DNA of 64,000 nucleotides, from assembly GCF_003441615.1 (NCBI RefSeq), contig NZ_CP031842.1:2922001-2986000 (forward strand), read 5' to 3'. Made by a program: the position numbers and the translations under genes. The notes under the pieces are model-generated. The model saw only the letters and a program-made list of their open reading frames with translations, made no database searches and was not told the origin of the DNA. Source of the stretch: Dechloromonas sp. HYN0024 (GTDB taxonomy: Bacteria > Pseudomonadota > Gammaproteobacteria > Burkholderiales > Rhodocyclaceae). Positions 8,642-17,249 of the stretch are shown here, piece after piece (within the stretch, counting starts at the first letter, position 1; each line of letters starts with the position of its first letter).

Positions 8642-9415
8642 TCAGGGTTCGCGGACCAGGCGGAAACCGATGTAATTGACCTGCAGGGCAGCCCCCGTGC
8701 GCGAGCGTTTGGCCGCGCGCAGGTTGCTGGTCGCCCCCTTCCAGCTACCGCCACGCTCGACGCGCTTGGCGCAGTCGCCACCAGCCAGCCATGCCGAGCC
8801 ATCGGCCGGTGCCCCCTGATAGTTGTCATGCCAGCAATCGAGCGTCCACTCACGGACATTGCCGCTCATGTCATGGAGACCCCACGCATTCGGGCGCAGA
8901 TCGCCCACCGCATGCAGGCCACCGGGGGCCTTGCTCCCCCAGGCGAAAGCACCAAGGGAACCGGACCCGCAGTAGGCATCATGCACGCCACCGGCCCGAC
9001 AGGCATACTCCCACTCGGCTTCCGTCGGCAGCCTCAACTTGGCCTTGCTGCGTGCGCTCAACTCCTGCGCCATCGCCATCGCATCGTCCCAGCTCACCTG
9101 ATCGACCGGCAGGCTGCGCCCCCGATAACTGCCAATGTGACCATCAACCAGCCTGTTGAACTGCCGCTGGGTAACCTCGTATTTGCCGAGGAAGAAACCT
9201 TTGACACAGACCTTGTGCACCGGCTGTTCCGCCGCATCGCCATCGCCACTGCCCATCTGGAAGCAGCCTGGCGGAATCCACACGAAATCCATCCCGGTCG
9301 TCGGATCTGACCAATTCGGAACCGGCGCAGGTACAGAATCATCCGCCCGAACGCCTGCCGCCATCGACAGGCCGGCCATCATTGCCATCGCTACCACGAG
9401 TCGCTTTGAATTCAC
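8642..9415 (-). CDS. Exported formylglycine-generating-enzyme-like (SUMF1/FGE-sulfatase domain) protein
   Basis: 257 residues from a GTG at 9415 behind GGGGGATAGC. A signal peptide (KRLVVAMAMMAGLSMAAGVRA) directs it to the periplasm. The FGE-sulfatase fold is evident: DFVWIPPGCFQMGSGDGDAAEQP, KYEVTQRQFNRLV, LPTEAEWEYACRAGG, WGLHDMSGNVREWTLDCW, VERGGSWKG and a final IGFRLVREP. Most bacterial proteins of this type are not sulfatase activators but accessory proteins of unknown role. No sulfatase is in view. It converges on the sensor-kinase-like gene with a 15-bp gap. Confidence 0.85.
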   Translation of the reverse strand: MNSKRLVVAMAMMAGLSMAAGVRADDSVPAPVPNWSDPTTGMDFVWIPPGCFQMGSGDGDAAEQPVHKVCVKGFFLGKYEVTQRQFNRLVDGHIGSYRGRSLPVDQVSWDDAMAMAQELSARSKAKLRLPTEAEWEYACRAGGVHDAYCGSGSLGAFAWGSKAPGGLHAVGDLRPNAWGLHDMSGNVREWTLDCWHDNYQGAPADGSAWLAGGDCAKRVERGGSWKGATSNLRAAKRSRTGAALQVNYIGFRLVREP

Positions 9416-9705
9416 GCTATCCCCCTGCGGAGCAAAATCCGTTCACGATCAAAGTAGCTGCGAACGGCGTATCTGCGCCATGATGATTAATGTCCATGCT
9501 CTTGTGACGACTCTATTCCGGAACGCCAAGCCGCCTCTGAGCTGATTTTACCGAAGTGAGGCGGGAATGCCGAGTTGTTCTGGCGGCATCGGGAGTGGAA
9601 CATGAATTAAACTGCGTCATACAGGATCATTCGGCTGCGCCACCATTGCCGCCATCGCAAGTCCACGACATTGTGTCACCACAAGGAATTCGACGGAGTG
9701 AACCA

Positions 9706-10476
9706 TTGACCGACCAAGCCGCCCGGCCTGAGCTGCATGTCACGACCTACAACATCCACAAGGGATTTTCGCAATTCAACCGGCGGATGATGGTGCATGA
9801 GTTGCGCGAGCGACTGCGCCATCTCAACCCCGATATCGTCTTTCTCCAGGAAGTCCAGGGCCTCCACCTGGGGCATGCCGAGAACCATGCCGACTGGCCG
9901 GATTCACCCCAGCACGAATTCCTCGCCGAGGACGTCTGGGCAGCCTCGGCCTATGGTCACAACATGGCCTACGACCATGGCCACCACGGCAACGCCATCC
10001 TCTCCCGCTTCCCCATCCTGCACGCCCACAACCAGGATGTCACCCACCTGCAGTTCGAGAAACGCGGCATGCTGCATTGCCGGATCGATCTGCCGAATGC
10101 GCCGGCGGTGCATTGCGTCTGCGTACATCTGTCGCTTTTCGGCTATTCGCGGCGCAAGCAGATGTCGGCGCTGGCCGACTATCTCGACGATCTGGCCGAA
10201 CCCGATGCCCCACTGATCGTCGCTGGCGATTTCAACGACTGGCGCAACCGGGTCGGCGAAGACCTGACGCGGCGACTGGGGCTGCAGGAAGTCTTCGGCG
10301 GAGTGTCAGGCCGGCCCGTGCGCAGCTTTCCCGCCGCCCTGCCGATGTTTCGCCTGGACCGCATCTACGTGCGCGGTTTCAACGTCCGCCACACCGAAGT
10401 CCATCACGGCATGCCGTGGTCGGCCATTTCCGACCACGCCGCCCTATCGGCGCATCTGACCTGGCATGGCCGCTGA
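9706..10476 (+). CDS. YbhP-like endonuclease/exonuclease/phosphatase-family protein
   Basis: 256 residues from a TTG at 9706 preceded by GGAG (CGGAGTGAACCATTG). The earlier in-frame start at 9556 adds 50 low-quality residues, so the TTG is preferred. EEP-fold motifs: TTYNIHKGF near the start, DIVFLQEVQG (metal Glu), GNAILSRFPI, VCVHLSLFGYSRRKQ, VAGDFNDWR and a C-terminal SDHAALSAHL (Asp-His pair). It overlaps clsB by 11 bp, the same pairing as ybhP-clsB in enterobacteria, so a link to phospholipid metabolism is likely. The interval 9416-9705 upstream holds no gene I can support. Confidence 0.85.
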   Translation: MTDQAARPELHVTTYNIHKGFSQFNRRMMVHELRERLRHLNPDIVFLQEVQGLHLGHAENHADWPDSPQHEFLAEDVWAASAYGHNMAYDHGHHGNAILSRFPILHAHNQDVTHLQFEKRGMLHCRIDLPNAPAVHCVCVHLSLFGYSRRKQMSALADYLDDLAEPDAPLIVAGDFNDWRNRVGEDLTRRLGLQEVFGGVSGRPVRSFPAALPMFRLDRIYVRGFNVRHTEVHHGMPWSAISDHAALSAHLTWHGR

Positions 10477-11659
10477 GTTTGTGCCGGGCAACCGGCTGAC
10501 CCTGCTCAATTCGGGCACTGAATACTTCCCGGCCCTGCTCGCCGCGATCGATGCCGCCGGGATCGAGATTTACCTTGAAAGTTACATCTTCGCCAATGAC
10601 GAGATCGGCCACGAGGTGGCCAATGCGTTGTGTCGCGCTGCCAGCCGCGGGGTGCAGGTCAATGTCACGGTGGACGGCTTCGGCGCCCACAACTTCACGG
10701 CTGACTTTCTCGACCGGCTGAGTGCCGCCGGCGTCCGCGCCATGTTCTACCGGCAGGAAATCGGGCGCTACCATTTCAAGCGCCACCGCCTGCGTCGCCT
10801 CCATCGCAAGTTGGTGGTGATCGATGCGCGGATCGCCTTCGTCGGCGGTATCAATATCATCGACGACAACAATGCGCCGGTCGACATGCGCCCGCACTAC
10901 GACTATGCGGTGCAGGTTGAAGGGCCGGTCTTGCAGCAGGTTCACCACGCGGCGCGGCGGATGTGGGAAACCGTCTCGTGGGTCAATTTCAAGCGGCGCT
11001 ACCGCCTCGCCCCGGTCGCCACGCCGGTTTGCCAGTTGGCCGGCGACCAGCGCGCCGCCTTCCTGATCCGCGACAACATCCGCCATCGCAACGACATCCT
11101 CAATGCCTATCTGGGAGCCATCGACGCGGCCAAGGACGACATCCTGATCGCCAACGCCTATTTCCTGCCCGGCCTCCGCTTTGGTCGGGCCCTCTATGCG
11201 GCGGCCAAGCGGGGGGTACGGATTACCGTGCTGCTTCAGGGCAAGAGCGACCACCTCCTGTTCCGCTACGCCACCCAGACCCTGTACGCCACGGCACTGG
11301 CCGCCGGCATCCGTATCTTCGAGTACGAGAAGAGCTTCATGCATGCCAAGGTCGCAGTCATTGACGGGCAGTGGGCCACGGTCGGTTCATCGAACATTGA
11401 CCCATTCAGCCTGCTGCTGGCCAAGGAAGCCAATCTCGTCGTGCGCGACGCGGCATTTGCCGGCCAACTCGCGGCCAGTGTCCACCAGGCCATGGCCGTC
11501 GGTGCCCGCGAACTACTGGCCGCCGAGTTGTCGCAACAACCGCTGTACTCGCGCTTTCTGCGCTGGCTGGCTTACGGGGTGGTCCGGGCGATGGTCGGCA
11601 TTGCCGGCTACAGCGAACGCCACTGGAGCACCTCGGAAACTACGCCTGAGGAACAATGA
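10466..11659 (+). CDS. clsB: Cardiolipin synthase B-type phospholipase D-family enzyme
   Basis: 397 residues with two HKD phospholipase D motifs: HRKLVVIDARIAFVGGINI (about residues 114-132) and HAKVAVIDGQWATVGSSNID (about 293-312). It has no N-terminal transmembrane pair, unlike ClsA, and its length matches ClsB/YbhO. It would condense phosphatidylglycerol with another phospholipid to make cardiolipin at the inner membrane. The start overlaps the YbhP-like gene by 11 bp; the 3' end overlaps gluQ convergently by about 20 bp. Confidence 0.9.
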   Translation: MAAEFVPGNRLTLLNSGTEYFPALLAAIDAAGIEIYLESYIFANDEIGHEVANALCRAASRGVQVNVTVDGFGAHNFTADFLDRLSAAGVRAMFYRQEIGRYHFKRHRLRRLHRKLVVIDARIAFVGGINIIDDNNAPVDMRPHYDYAVQVEGPVLQQVHHAARRMWETVSWVNFKRRYRLAPVATPVCQLAGDQRAAFLIRDNIRHRNDILNAYLGAIDAAKDDILIANAYFLPGLRFGRALYAAAKRGVRITVLLQGKSDHLLFRYATQTLYATALAAGIRIFEYEKSFMHAKVAVIDGQWATVGSSNIDPFSLLLAKEANLVVRDAAFAGQLAASVHQAMAVGARELLAAELSQQPLYSRFLRWLAYGVVRAMVGIAGYSERHWSTSETTPEEQ

Positions 11660-12554
11660 TGAGCGGGCCGTGCGGAGTCGCGCTGAAATCCCAGTTGGCC
11701 AGTGCCCAGGCCCAGACCTCGGCGACCGTTGCCGAGGCCAGCTCGCCGGGCACTGCCTGACCGAGAAACTTGAGCGCCCGGAGCAGTTCGGCCGCCGCCT
11801 GATCGGTCGCCAGGGCACGGGCCAGTGTCTGCTTCGACAGTTTCTCCCCCGCCGCATTGGCCGCCACCGGCAAATGGGCATAGGTCGGCGTGGAAAAACC
11901 CAGGCAACGCTGCAGCCAGATCTGGCGAGGCGTCGAAGCGAGCAGGTCAGCGCCGCGAACAATCTGCGAAATGCCCTGAAAATCGTCGTCGACCACCACC
12001 GCCAACTGGTAGGCGAACAATCCATCGGCCCGGCGCAGGATAAAGTCACCGACATCGCTGCCGAGATGCTGGACGACCCGTCCCTGCAGCCGATCGTCGA
12101 AAGCAGTCGCCTCGTCATTGACGCGCAGACGCCAGGCCCGCACCTCCCGCCCGTCCGGCAAACCCATACGGCAGGTCCCGGGATAGGCCAGCCCGCCATC
12201 AATGGCCGGGCGCGTCGCCGAATCGGCAATTTCCTTGCGTGAGCAGGCGCAGCCGTAGGCCAGACCGGCCTGCTGCAAGCGCGCCAGCGCCTCGGCATAG
12301 GCGTCGCCTCGGCGGCTCTGGTAAATGACCGGGCCATCCCAGGCAAAGCCAAAAGCTTCCAGGGTTTTCAGGATGGCATCCGCCGCCCCCGGCACATTGC
12401 GCGGCGTATCGACATCCTCCATGCGGACCAGCCATTCGCCGCCCTGCGTCCGGGCATCGAGATAGCTGCCAACGCCAGCGACCAGCGAGCCGAAATGCAG
12501 CGGGCCGGTTGGCGACGGGGCGAAGCGGCCGCGATAGGGAAGGGTTGGGGACAT
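11640..12554 (-). CDS. gluQ: Glutamyl-Q tRNA(Asp) synthetase
   Basis: 304 residues from the ATG at 12554, which puts YRGRFAPSPTGPLHFGSL right after the start, as in the family (an ATG 27 bp upstream is possible; neither has a strong ribosome site). Class I signatures: the HIGH-like PTGPLHFGS and KMSKS-like EKLSKQ. The zinc site is CAC plus YPGTC (YGCACSRKE, LAYPGTCRMG). The anticodon-binding domain of GltX is absent, as expected for an enzyme that attaches glutamate to queuosine of tRNA-Asp. No dksA is adjacent here. Confidence 0.92.
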   Translation of the reverse strand: MSPTLPYRGRFAPSPTGPLHFGSLVAGVGSYLDARTQGGEWLVRMEDVDTPRNVPGAADAILKTLEAFGFAWDGPVIYQSRRGDAYAEALARLQQAGLAYGCACSRKEIADSATRPAIDGGLAYPGTCRMGLPDGREVRAWRLRVNDEATAFDDRLQGRVVQHLGSDVGDFILRRADGLFAYQLAVVVDDDFQGISQIVRGADLLASTPRQIWLQRCLGFSTPTYAHLPVAANAAGEKLSKQTLARALATDQAAAELLRALKFLGQAVPGELASATVAEVWAWALANWDFSATPHGPLIIVPQA

Positions 12555-12620
12555 GACAGAGAGATCGGGGCGGAAGCGCAATCAGGCAAGCCTGGAGAAG
12601 CGCCAATTTTAGTGGCTCGC

Positions 12621-12667
12621 ATACCGGCCCGGTATGGCCGACCTCATAAATTTGTATTGGACGGGCT
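12621..12667 (+). promoter_or_regulatory. Composite LysR operator/promoter, site D (hpaI-like gene)
   Basis: ATACC-GGCCC-GGTAT at 12621-12635 is a perfect dyad with the T-N11-A LysR pattern. After exactly 17 bp comes TGTATTGGACGGGCT at 12653-12667, matching GGTATTGGACGGTAT at 12 of 15 positions. TTGGAC could be the -35, with CATAGT 18 bp further on as a -10. The aldolase gene starts 73 bp downstream. The same 47-bp layout occurs at 21.6, 26.1 and 34.1 kb. Confidence 0.72.
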
Positions 12668-12739
12668 GCGATGGGCCGGCCATAGTATTTCTCCAAGATC
12701 TGGCGTGTATTGCCCGCCAAACACTGGAAGCCTGCCACC

Positions 12740-13537
12740 ATGAAAATTCCCTGCAACCAATTCAAGATCGACCTGCGCCAGGGCGAAACCCTGCTCGGCC
12801 TGTGGCTGGGCCTGAGCGAAACCTTCAGCGCCGAAATCTGCGCCGGGGCCGGCTTCGACTGGCTGCTCATCGATGGCGAACATGGCCCGAACGACCTGCG
12901 CAGCATCCTCGCCCAGTTGCAGGCGATCGAACCCTATCCCTCGCATGCCATCGTCCGTCCGCCGCAGGGCGACCATGTGCTGATCAAGCAACTGCTCGAA
13001 ACCGGCGTCCAGACCCTGCTCATCCCGATGGTCGAAACGGCCGAGCAAGCGGCCGGCCTTGTCCGCGCCATGCGCTATCCGCCGGCCGGCATACGTGGCG
13101 TTGGCGCGGCGCTGGCCCGTGCCTCTCGCTGGGGCCGAATCGACGATTACAGCGCCCTGGCCAACGAGCAGATGTGCCTATTGCTGCAAGTTGAGACAAA
13201 ACTCGGTTATGAGAACCTCGACGAAATTCTCGCCGTCGACGGAGTCGACGGCATTTTCTTTGGCGCCGCCGACCTCGCCGCCTCCTACGGCCTGCTCGGC
13301 CAGGCCAATCATCCGAGCATCGTCGAGGCCATCGAGGCCGGCCTCAAAAAGACCCGCGCTGCCGGCAAGAGCGGCGGCGTTCTCTGTGGCGACAAGGCCA
13401 TTGTCGAACGCTACTTCGCAGCCGGTGCACGCTTCATCGCCGTCGGGGTGGACGCCCTGCTGCTCGCCGCCGCCACCACCGAACTGCGCCGGGTGTACCG
13501 GCCGGAGCCGGGCGGCAAAAGCGCCGCCAACTACTGA
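12740..13537 (+). CDS. HpaI/HpcH-family class II (pyruvate) aldolase
   Basis: 265 residues from the ATG at 12740 with GGAAG upstream; an ATG 30 bp earlier has no site. HpaI-family landmarks: [15 protein letters not shown] (catalytic His), [10 protein letters not shown] (Arg), metal-ligand Glu in [17 protein letters not shown], and [12 protein letters not shown] (Asp). Such enzymes cleave 2-keto-4-hydroxy acids to pyruvate and an aldehyde, for example 2,4-dihydroxyhept-2-ene-1,7-dioate or 4-hydroxy-2-oxovalerate-like substrates. No homoprotocatechuate genes are nearby. The LysR-type operator upstream ties it to the dmp set-1 regulon, where it could act on meta-pathway ketoacids. Exact substrate unknown. 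Confidence 0.85.
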   Translation: MKIPCNQFKIDLRQGETLLGLWLGLSETFSAEICAGAGFDWLLIDGEHGPNDLRSILAQLQAIEPYPSHAIVRPPQGDHVLIKQLLETGVQTLLIPMVETAEQAAGLVRAMRYPPAGIRGVGAALARASRWGRIDDYSALANEQMCLLLQVETKLGYENLDEILAVDGVDGIFFGAADLAASYGLLGQANHPSIVEAIEAGLKKTRAAGKSGGVLCGDKAIVERYFAAGARFIAVGVDALLLAAATTELRRVYRPEPGGKSAANY

Positions 13538-13578
13538 TCCTGGCCAACAACGAGCGGCGCTTTGCCGCCCGAAAAAGC

Positions 13579-14184
13579 CTAAACCAGCCCCTCTGCCTTC
13601 ATCGCTGCCTGCACCCCCGGCCGCGCCAGCACCCGCTGATGGAAAGCCGCCAGCGTCGGCCACGGGGCGAGATCGATTTTGACAAAGCGCGTCCAGTTCA
13701 CCACCGTGAACAGATACGCATCGGCCACGCAGAAAGCCCGGCCGGTCAGGTAGTCACGCCCGGCCAGCGCCTTCTCGACAAAGCCGAAACGCCGTTCGAT
13801 ATTGGCCAGCGCCGCCGCTTTCCAGTCGACCGAGGCAGCCGGATTGAACAGCGGACTGAAATTCTTGTGCAGTTCGGTGCCAATGAAGGTCAGCCATTCC
13901 TGCACGCGAGCCCGCTCCAGCGTACCGGCGGGCGGCAGCAGGCCGGCAGCCGGCTTCAGGTCGGCCAGGTACTGGACGATGGCCGGGCCTTCGGTGAGCA
14001 ACTGGCCGTCGTCGAGTTGCAGGGCCGGCACGTAGCCCTTGGGATTGATCGCCGTGAAATCCTCGCCGGTCGCAGTGAGATGGGTAGACAGTTCGACCTT
14101 GACCAGGTCATGCGGCAAGCCAAGTTCGCACAGCACGATGTGCGGTGACAGGGAACAGGCGCCAGTGGCGTAATAAAGCTTTAT
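13579..14184 (-). CDS. Beta-class glutathione S-transferase (BphK-like), probable AUA start
   Basis: About 201 residues. The conserved family start KLYYATGACSLSPHIVLCELG (Cys in GACS typical of beta-class GSTs) directly follows codon ATA at 14184, which sits 5 nt after a full AAGGAG. No ATG, GTG or nearby TTG fits. A TTG at 14208, 24 bp upstream, has no ribosome site and would add residues not usual for the family. The GSH-site motif NPKGYVPAL and EGPAIVQYLADL are intact, as is the all-helical C-terminal domain. Last gene of the set-1 meta operon; GSTs of this class often accompany aromatic-degradation genes. It ends 41 bp from the convergent aldolase gene. Confidence 0.83.
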   Translation of the reverse strand: MKLYYATGACSLSPHIVLCELGLPHDLVKVELSTHLTATGEDFTAINPKGYVPALQLDDGQLLTEGPAIVQYLADLKPAAGLLPPAGTLERARVQEWLTFIGTELHKNFSPLFNPAASVDWKAAALANIERRFGFVEKALAGRDYLTGRAFCVADAYLFTVVNWTRFVKIDLAPWPTLAAFHQRVLARPGVQAAMKAEGLV

Positions 14185-14211
14185 GTCTTCTCCTTGATTA
14201 AACAGCAACAG

Positions 14212-14913
14212 CTATTTTTTGGGATAAAGCCGGTCGTCAAAATCACCCAGACGGGGAAAGACGATAGGGGTCAGATCATCCAGATGCAGCAGACGTTCCC
14301 GATAATCATCAAGCATGGTTTGGCGCGCCTCCGGCGTGACGTAGGGGACATGGTAGGCAACGTAGGGCGGCAGAACCGTAAAGCCGCAATAGGCCAGCGC
14401 GCCCCGCATGACGGGGCGGAGCAGGGTGTCCATTTCACCGTGTATGGCATCCGCGCCGAACATGTGCGGCTGACCACCGAGCGACAGACTGAGCATGGCT
14501 TTCTTGCCGGCCATGCCACCCTGATCGTAGAAACGCTTGCCGCCGTAGAAGTGGCCGGAGACGAAGACACGGTCGATCCAGCCCTTGAGGATGGCCGGCA
14601 CCGAGAACCAGAAAACCGGAAAATTGAAGATCAGCAGATCGCACCAGTCGACCTTGGCGATTTCGCCCCGGATATCCGGGGCGATGCTGCCGGATTCGTA
14701 GCCCTTGCGTTGTTCCAGCGCATAGACGCAGTAATCCGGGTTGCTCGGCGCGGCGAAATCGGCCGTGGACGCCACCGGGTTCCAGTTCATCGCATAGAGG
14801 TCGGAGACTTGCACCGCGTGGCCGGCCTCGGTCAGGGTTTTGACCGCGAGGTCTTTCAGTGCACTGTTGAAGGATTTGGCCTCGTAATGGGCATGAATGA
14901 TGAGGACCTTCAT
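14212..14913 (-). CDS. Flavodoxin-fold NAD(P)H:quinone oxidoreductase
   Basis: 233 residues of the NQO1/MdaB/KefF type: KVLIIHAHYEAKSFNSALKDLA at the N-terminus, the internal WCDLLIFNFPVFWFSVPAILKGWIDRVF block and LSLSLGGQPHMFG. It would reduce quinones by two electrons using bound FMN/FAD. It starts directly after the tautomerase gene (14914), so the two are coupled. In a catechol pathway such an enzyme could return o-quinones to catechols; that role is inferred from context. Confidence 0.87.
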   Translation of the reverse strand: MKVLIIHAHYEAKSFNSALKDLAVKTLTEAGHAVQVSDLYAMNWNPVASTADFAAPSNPDYCVYALEQRKGYESGSIAPDIRGEIAKVDWCDLLIFNFPVFWFSVPAILKGWIDRVFVSGHFYGGKRFYDQGGMAGKKAMLSLSLGGQPHMFGADAIHGEMDTLLRPVMRGALAYCGFTVLPPYVAYHVPYVTPEARQTMLDDYRERLLHLDDLTPIVFPRLGDFDDRLYPKK

Positions 14914-15351
14914 CTATTTTTCCAAAGTTTTTGTGGTCGCTGCCAGGCGACGGGCTTCGATTTCGGCCTGACGCAATTCGCTGGCCAGGGTGCCGCCGAT
15001 GCTCCAGTCGGACGGTGCGACCGGCACGATGCCACCGCGCACATTGGCACGCGGCGCACCGAGAATGTCGACGACGAGATCGGTGAAACCGCTGAGCAGG
15101 CGCTGGCGATCTTCCTGCGAACGGCCTTCGAGCACGATAAAGGAAAAGTACGGCGCAACCGGCGCGCCCTGACTGGCCATCTTGCCGCCAATACAGGCGC
15201 GCTGCGGCGCATGTTCGGTGGCAAAAACACGAACCCGGTCAATCGGACAGGCCAGCACTTCGGCAAACAATGCGCTGGCCTTGAGCAGAAGTGTCTCGAT
15301 CCGGGCTGCTTCGTGCTGGCCCTCGACCAGATGAAAATTGAGAACAGGCAT
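14914..15351 (-). CDS. Two-domain tautomerase-superfamily protein (cis-CaaD/MSAD-like length)
   Basis: 145 residues, about twice a 4-oxalocrotonate tautomerase subunit. It starts PVLNFHLVEGQH with the catalytic Pro1, and a second beta-alpha-beta unit is visible from PYFSFIVLEGRSQEDRQRLLSGF with the ending GAPRANVRGGIVPV. A fused pair of 4-OT-like units is the layout of cis-3-chloroacrylic acid dehalogenase and related enzymes. It lies in the tail of the set-1 meta operon, which already encodes a normal DmpI, so a different enol or unsaturated acid is probably its substrate. Reaction not established. Confidence 0.78.
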   Translation of the reverse strand: MPVLNFHLVEGQHEAARIETLLLKASALFAEVLACPIDRVRVFATEHAPQRACIGGKMASQGAPVAPYFSFIVLEGRSQEDRQRLLSGFTDLVVDILGAPRANVRGGIVPVAPSDWSIGGTLASELRQAEIEARRLAATTKTLEK

Positions 15352-15364
15352 GTGGACCTCCTAG

Positions 15365-16120
15365 TTAAGGCAGACCGCGACGACGGCCTGAATCGAGCAT
15401 CAATGACGAGCCAGTCATCGCCGACGCTTCCGGTGCGAGCAGCATTTCCAGTGCCCAGGCAACTTGTCCGGGTTCCGTGAAAGCGCCAATCGACGATTCG
15501 GCACGCATGCTGTCCATCACCGCCTCGACCGTGGTGCCGAGCATCTTGGCGCGGTCTGCCGCCACCCGCCGCAAGCGCTCGGTATCGGCCGGGCCGGGAG
15601 CGACGAGGTGAGCCGTGATGCCGCGCTCGCCGTAGGCCAGACTCATCTGGCGCACGACATTGACCAGTGCGGCATTGCCGACGCCGGCTGCGGCCGCGTA
15701 AGCCGTCGGCTCGAAACCGTAATGGCCGCCGATGGCAACCAGCCGCGAATTGGCCTGCAGATGGCCGTCAACTGCCCGGACCAGCCGCAGGAAGCCACCG
15801 ACCTTGATATTGACCGCATCGACCAGTGCCCTGGTATCGATGGTCAGCACGCCACCGCCCACCGCGACGCCGGGACCGTGCACCACCATGCGCACCGGGC
15901 CGGGCAGCGCCGCCTTGATCACGGCGATTGAGGCATCATCCGAAATATCTGCCGCACAGGGCACCAGCCCTGGATGCTTGGCGGCCAGCTCGGCCAGCGA
16001 CGAGGCACTGCGCGCCACGGCGAGCACCCCCAGACCGCGCGCCAGAAAACGCTCGACCATGACCGACCCAAAGGCGCCGGTGGCACCCACGACGACGACC
16101 CATTCCTTTGTTGCTGCCAT
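15365..16120 (-). CDS. Short-chain dehydrogenase-like protein lacking catalytic Ser and Lys
   Basis: 251 residues from the ATG at 16120 (CAGGAGAC upstream). The cofactor motif is VVVVGATGAFGSVMVE, somewhat off the TGxxxGIG norm. In the active-site region the usual Ser is absent (RLVAIGGHYGFEP) and the YxxxK motif reads YAAAA, so Tyr stays but Lys is Ala. The C-terminal HLVAPGPADTERL and ALEMLLAPEASAMTGSSLMLDSG are normal SDR features. It is likely a noncanonical SDR, either a binding protein or an enzyme with altered chemistry. It sits between dmpG and the tautomerase in the set-1 operon. Confidence 0.8.
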   Translation of the reverse strand: MAATKEWVVVVGATGAFGSVMVERFLARGLGVLAVARSASSLAELAAKHPGLVPCAADISDDASIAVIKAALPGPVRMVVHGPGVAVGGGVLTIDTRALVDAVNIKVGGFLRLVRAVDGHLQANSRLVAIGGHYGFEPTAYAAAAGVGNAALVNVVRQMSLAYGERGITAHLVAPGPADTERLRRVAADRAKMLGTTVEAVMDSMRAESSIGAFTEPGQVAWALEMLLAPEASAMTGSSLMLDSGRRRGLP

Positions 16121-16146
16121 TGCCCGTGTCTCCTGATGAAAGAATT

Positions 16147-16170
16147 CGGGAATGGCCGAAACCATTCCCG
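16147..16170. repeat. Inverted repeat between dmpG and the SDR gene
   Basis: CGGGAATGG (16147-16155), a 6-nt loop and CCATTCCCG (16162-16170) make a 9-bp perfect stem in the intergenic space. There is no T-run after it on the transcribed (minus) strand, so an RNA-stability or processing element is more likely than a terminator. Confidence 0.5.
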
Positions 16171-16193
16171 TCTCAAACGACTACCCCCTGAAA

Positions 16194-17249
16194 TCAGGTG
16201 GCGGCGTCCTTGAGCAAGCCACGCTCCTTGGCCATGGTCATGGCCGTATCGACAATCATATCCTCCTGACCGCCGATCATCTTCTTGCGGCCCAATTCGA
16301 CCAGAATATCGCGGGCCGGCACGCCAAAACGTTCGGCGGCACGCTTGGCGTGCAACAGGAAGGTCGAATAGACACCGGCAAAACCGAGCGTCAGGGACGA
16401 ACGGTCAACCCGCACCATGTGGTCCATGAGCGGCACGATGAGGTCTTCGGCCATGTCCATGAGCTTGAACAGGTCGCAACCGGTGACAATGCCCATGCGT
16501 TCGCACACGGCCACAAAGACTTCCAGCGGCGTATTGCCGGCGCCGGCGCCGAGGCCGGCGACAGAAGCGTCGATGCGCGTCGCACCTTCCTCAATCGCCG
16601 CGATGGAATTGGCGATGCCCATGCCCATGTTGTGGTGGCCATGGAAGCCGATTTCGGTTTCCGGCTTGAGGACAGCGCGCAGGGCACCGACCCGCGCCTT
16701 GACGTCAGCCGGCAGCATGTAGCCGGCCGAGTCGGTGATGTACACCGTCTGCGCCCCATAGGACTCCATGAGCTTGCCTTGCTGGGCGAGGCCTTCCGGC
16801 GTATTGAGATGGGCCATCATGAGGAAGCCCGAGGTGTCCATGTCCAGCTTGCGGGCAAAAGCGATGTGCTGTGGCGAGGTGTCGGCTTCGGTGCAGTGGG
16901 TGGCGACGTGCACGCTGCGCGCACCACAGTCGTAGGCCGACTTCAGTTCCTTCATCGTACCCAGGCCGGGGATGAGCAGCACCGAGACCTTGGCCTGCTT
17001 CATTTTGGCCGCCACGGCGGTGATGTATTCCTCGTTGCTGTGTGGCGCGAAACCATGTTGCAGCGAATTGCCACCCATGCCAGCCCCGTGCGTAACTTGA
17101 ATCAGCGGCACGCCGGCCTCGTCGAGAGCGGTGGCAATGCTGACCATCTGTTCGATGCTCATCTGCTCGCGCTTGGCATGCATGCCGTCGCGCAGCGACA
17201 TGTCGTGAATGATGATCGGGCGACCCTTGAGACTTTGCTCGGCGCTCAT
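16194..17249 (-). CDS. dmpG: 4-hydroxy-2-oxovalerate aldolase (set 1)
   Basis: 351 residues. A DRE-TIM aldolase that splits 4-hydroxy-2-oxovalerate to pyruvate and acetaldehyde and channels the aldehyde to DmpF. Visible: [16 protein letters not shown] (catalytic Arg and metal Asp), the metal-binding [15 protein letters not shown], and [18 protein letters not shown]. The C-terminal communication domain ([24 protein letters not shown]) is present, as in DmpFG complexes. It overlaps dmpF by 4 bp. A paralogue lies at 35209-36240. Confidence 0.96.
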   Translation of the reverse strand: MSAEQSLKGRPIIIHDMSLRDGMHAKREQMSIEQMVSIATALDEAGVPLIQVTHGAGMGGNSLQHGFAPHSNEEYITAVAAKMKQAKVSVLLIPGLGTMKELKSAYDCGARSVHVATHCTEADTSPQHIAFARKLDMDTSGFLMMAHLNTPEGLAQQGKLMESYGAQTVYITDSAGYMLPADVKARVGALRAVLKPETEIGFHGHHNMGMGIANSIAAIEEGATRIDASVAGLGAGAGNTPLEVFVAVCERMGIVTGCDLFKLMDMAEDLIVPLMDHMVRVDRSSLTLGFAGVYSTFLLHAKRAAERFGVPARDILVELGRKKMIGGQEDMIVDTAMTMAKERGLLKDAAT

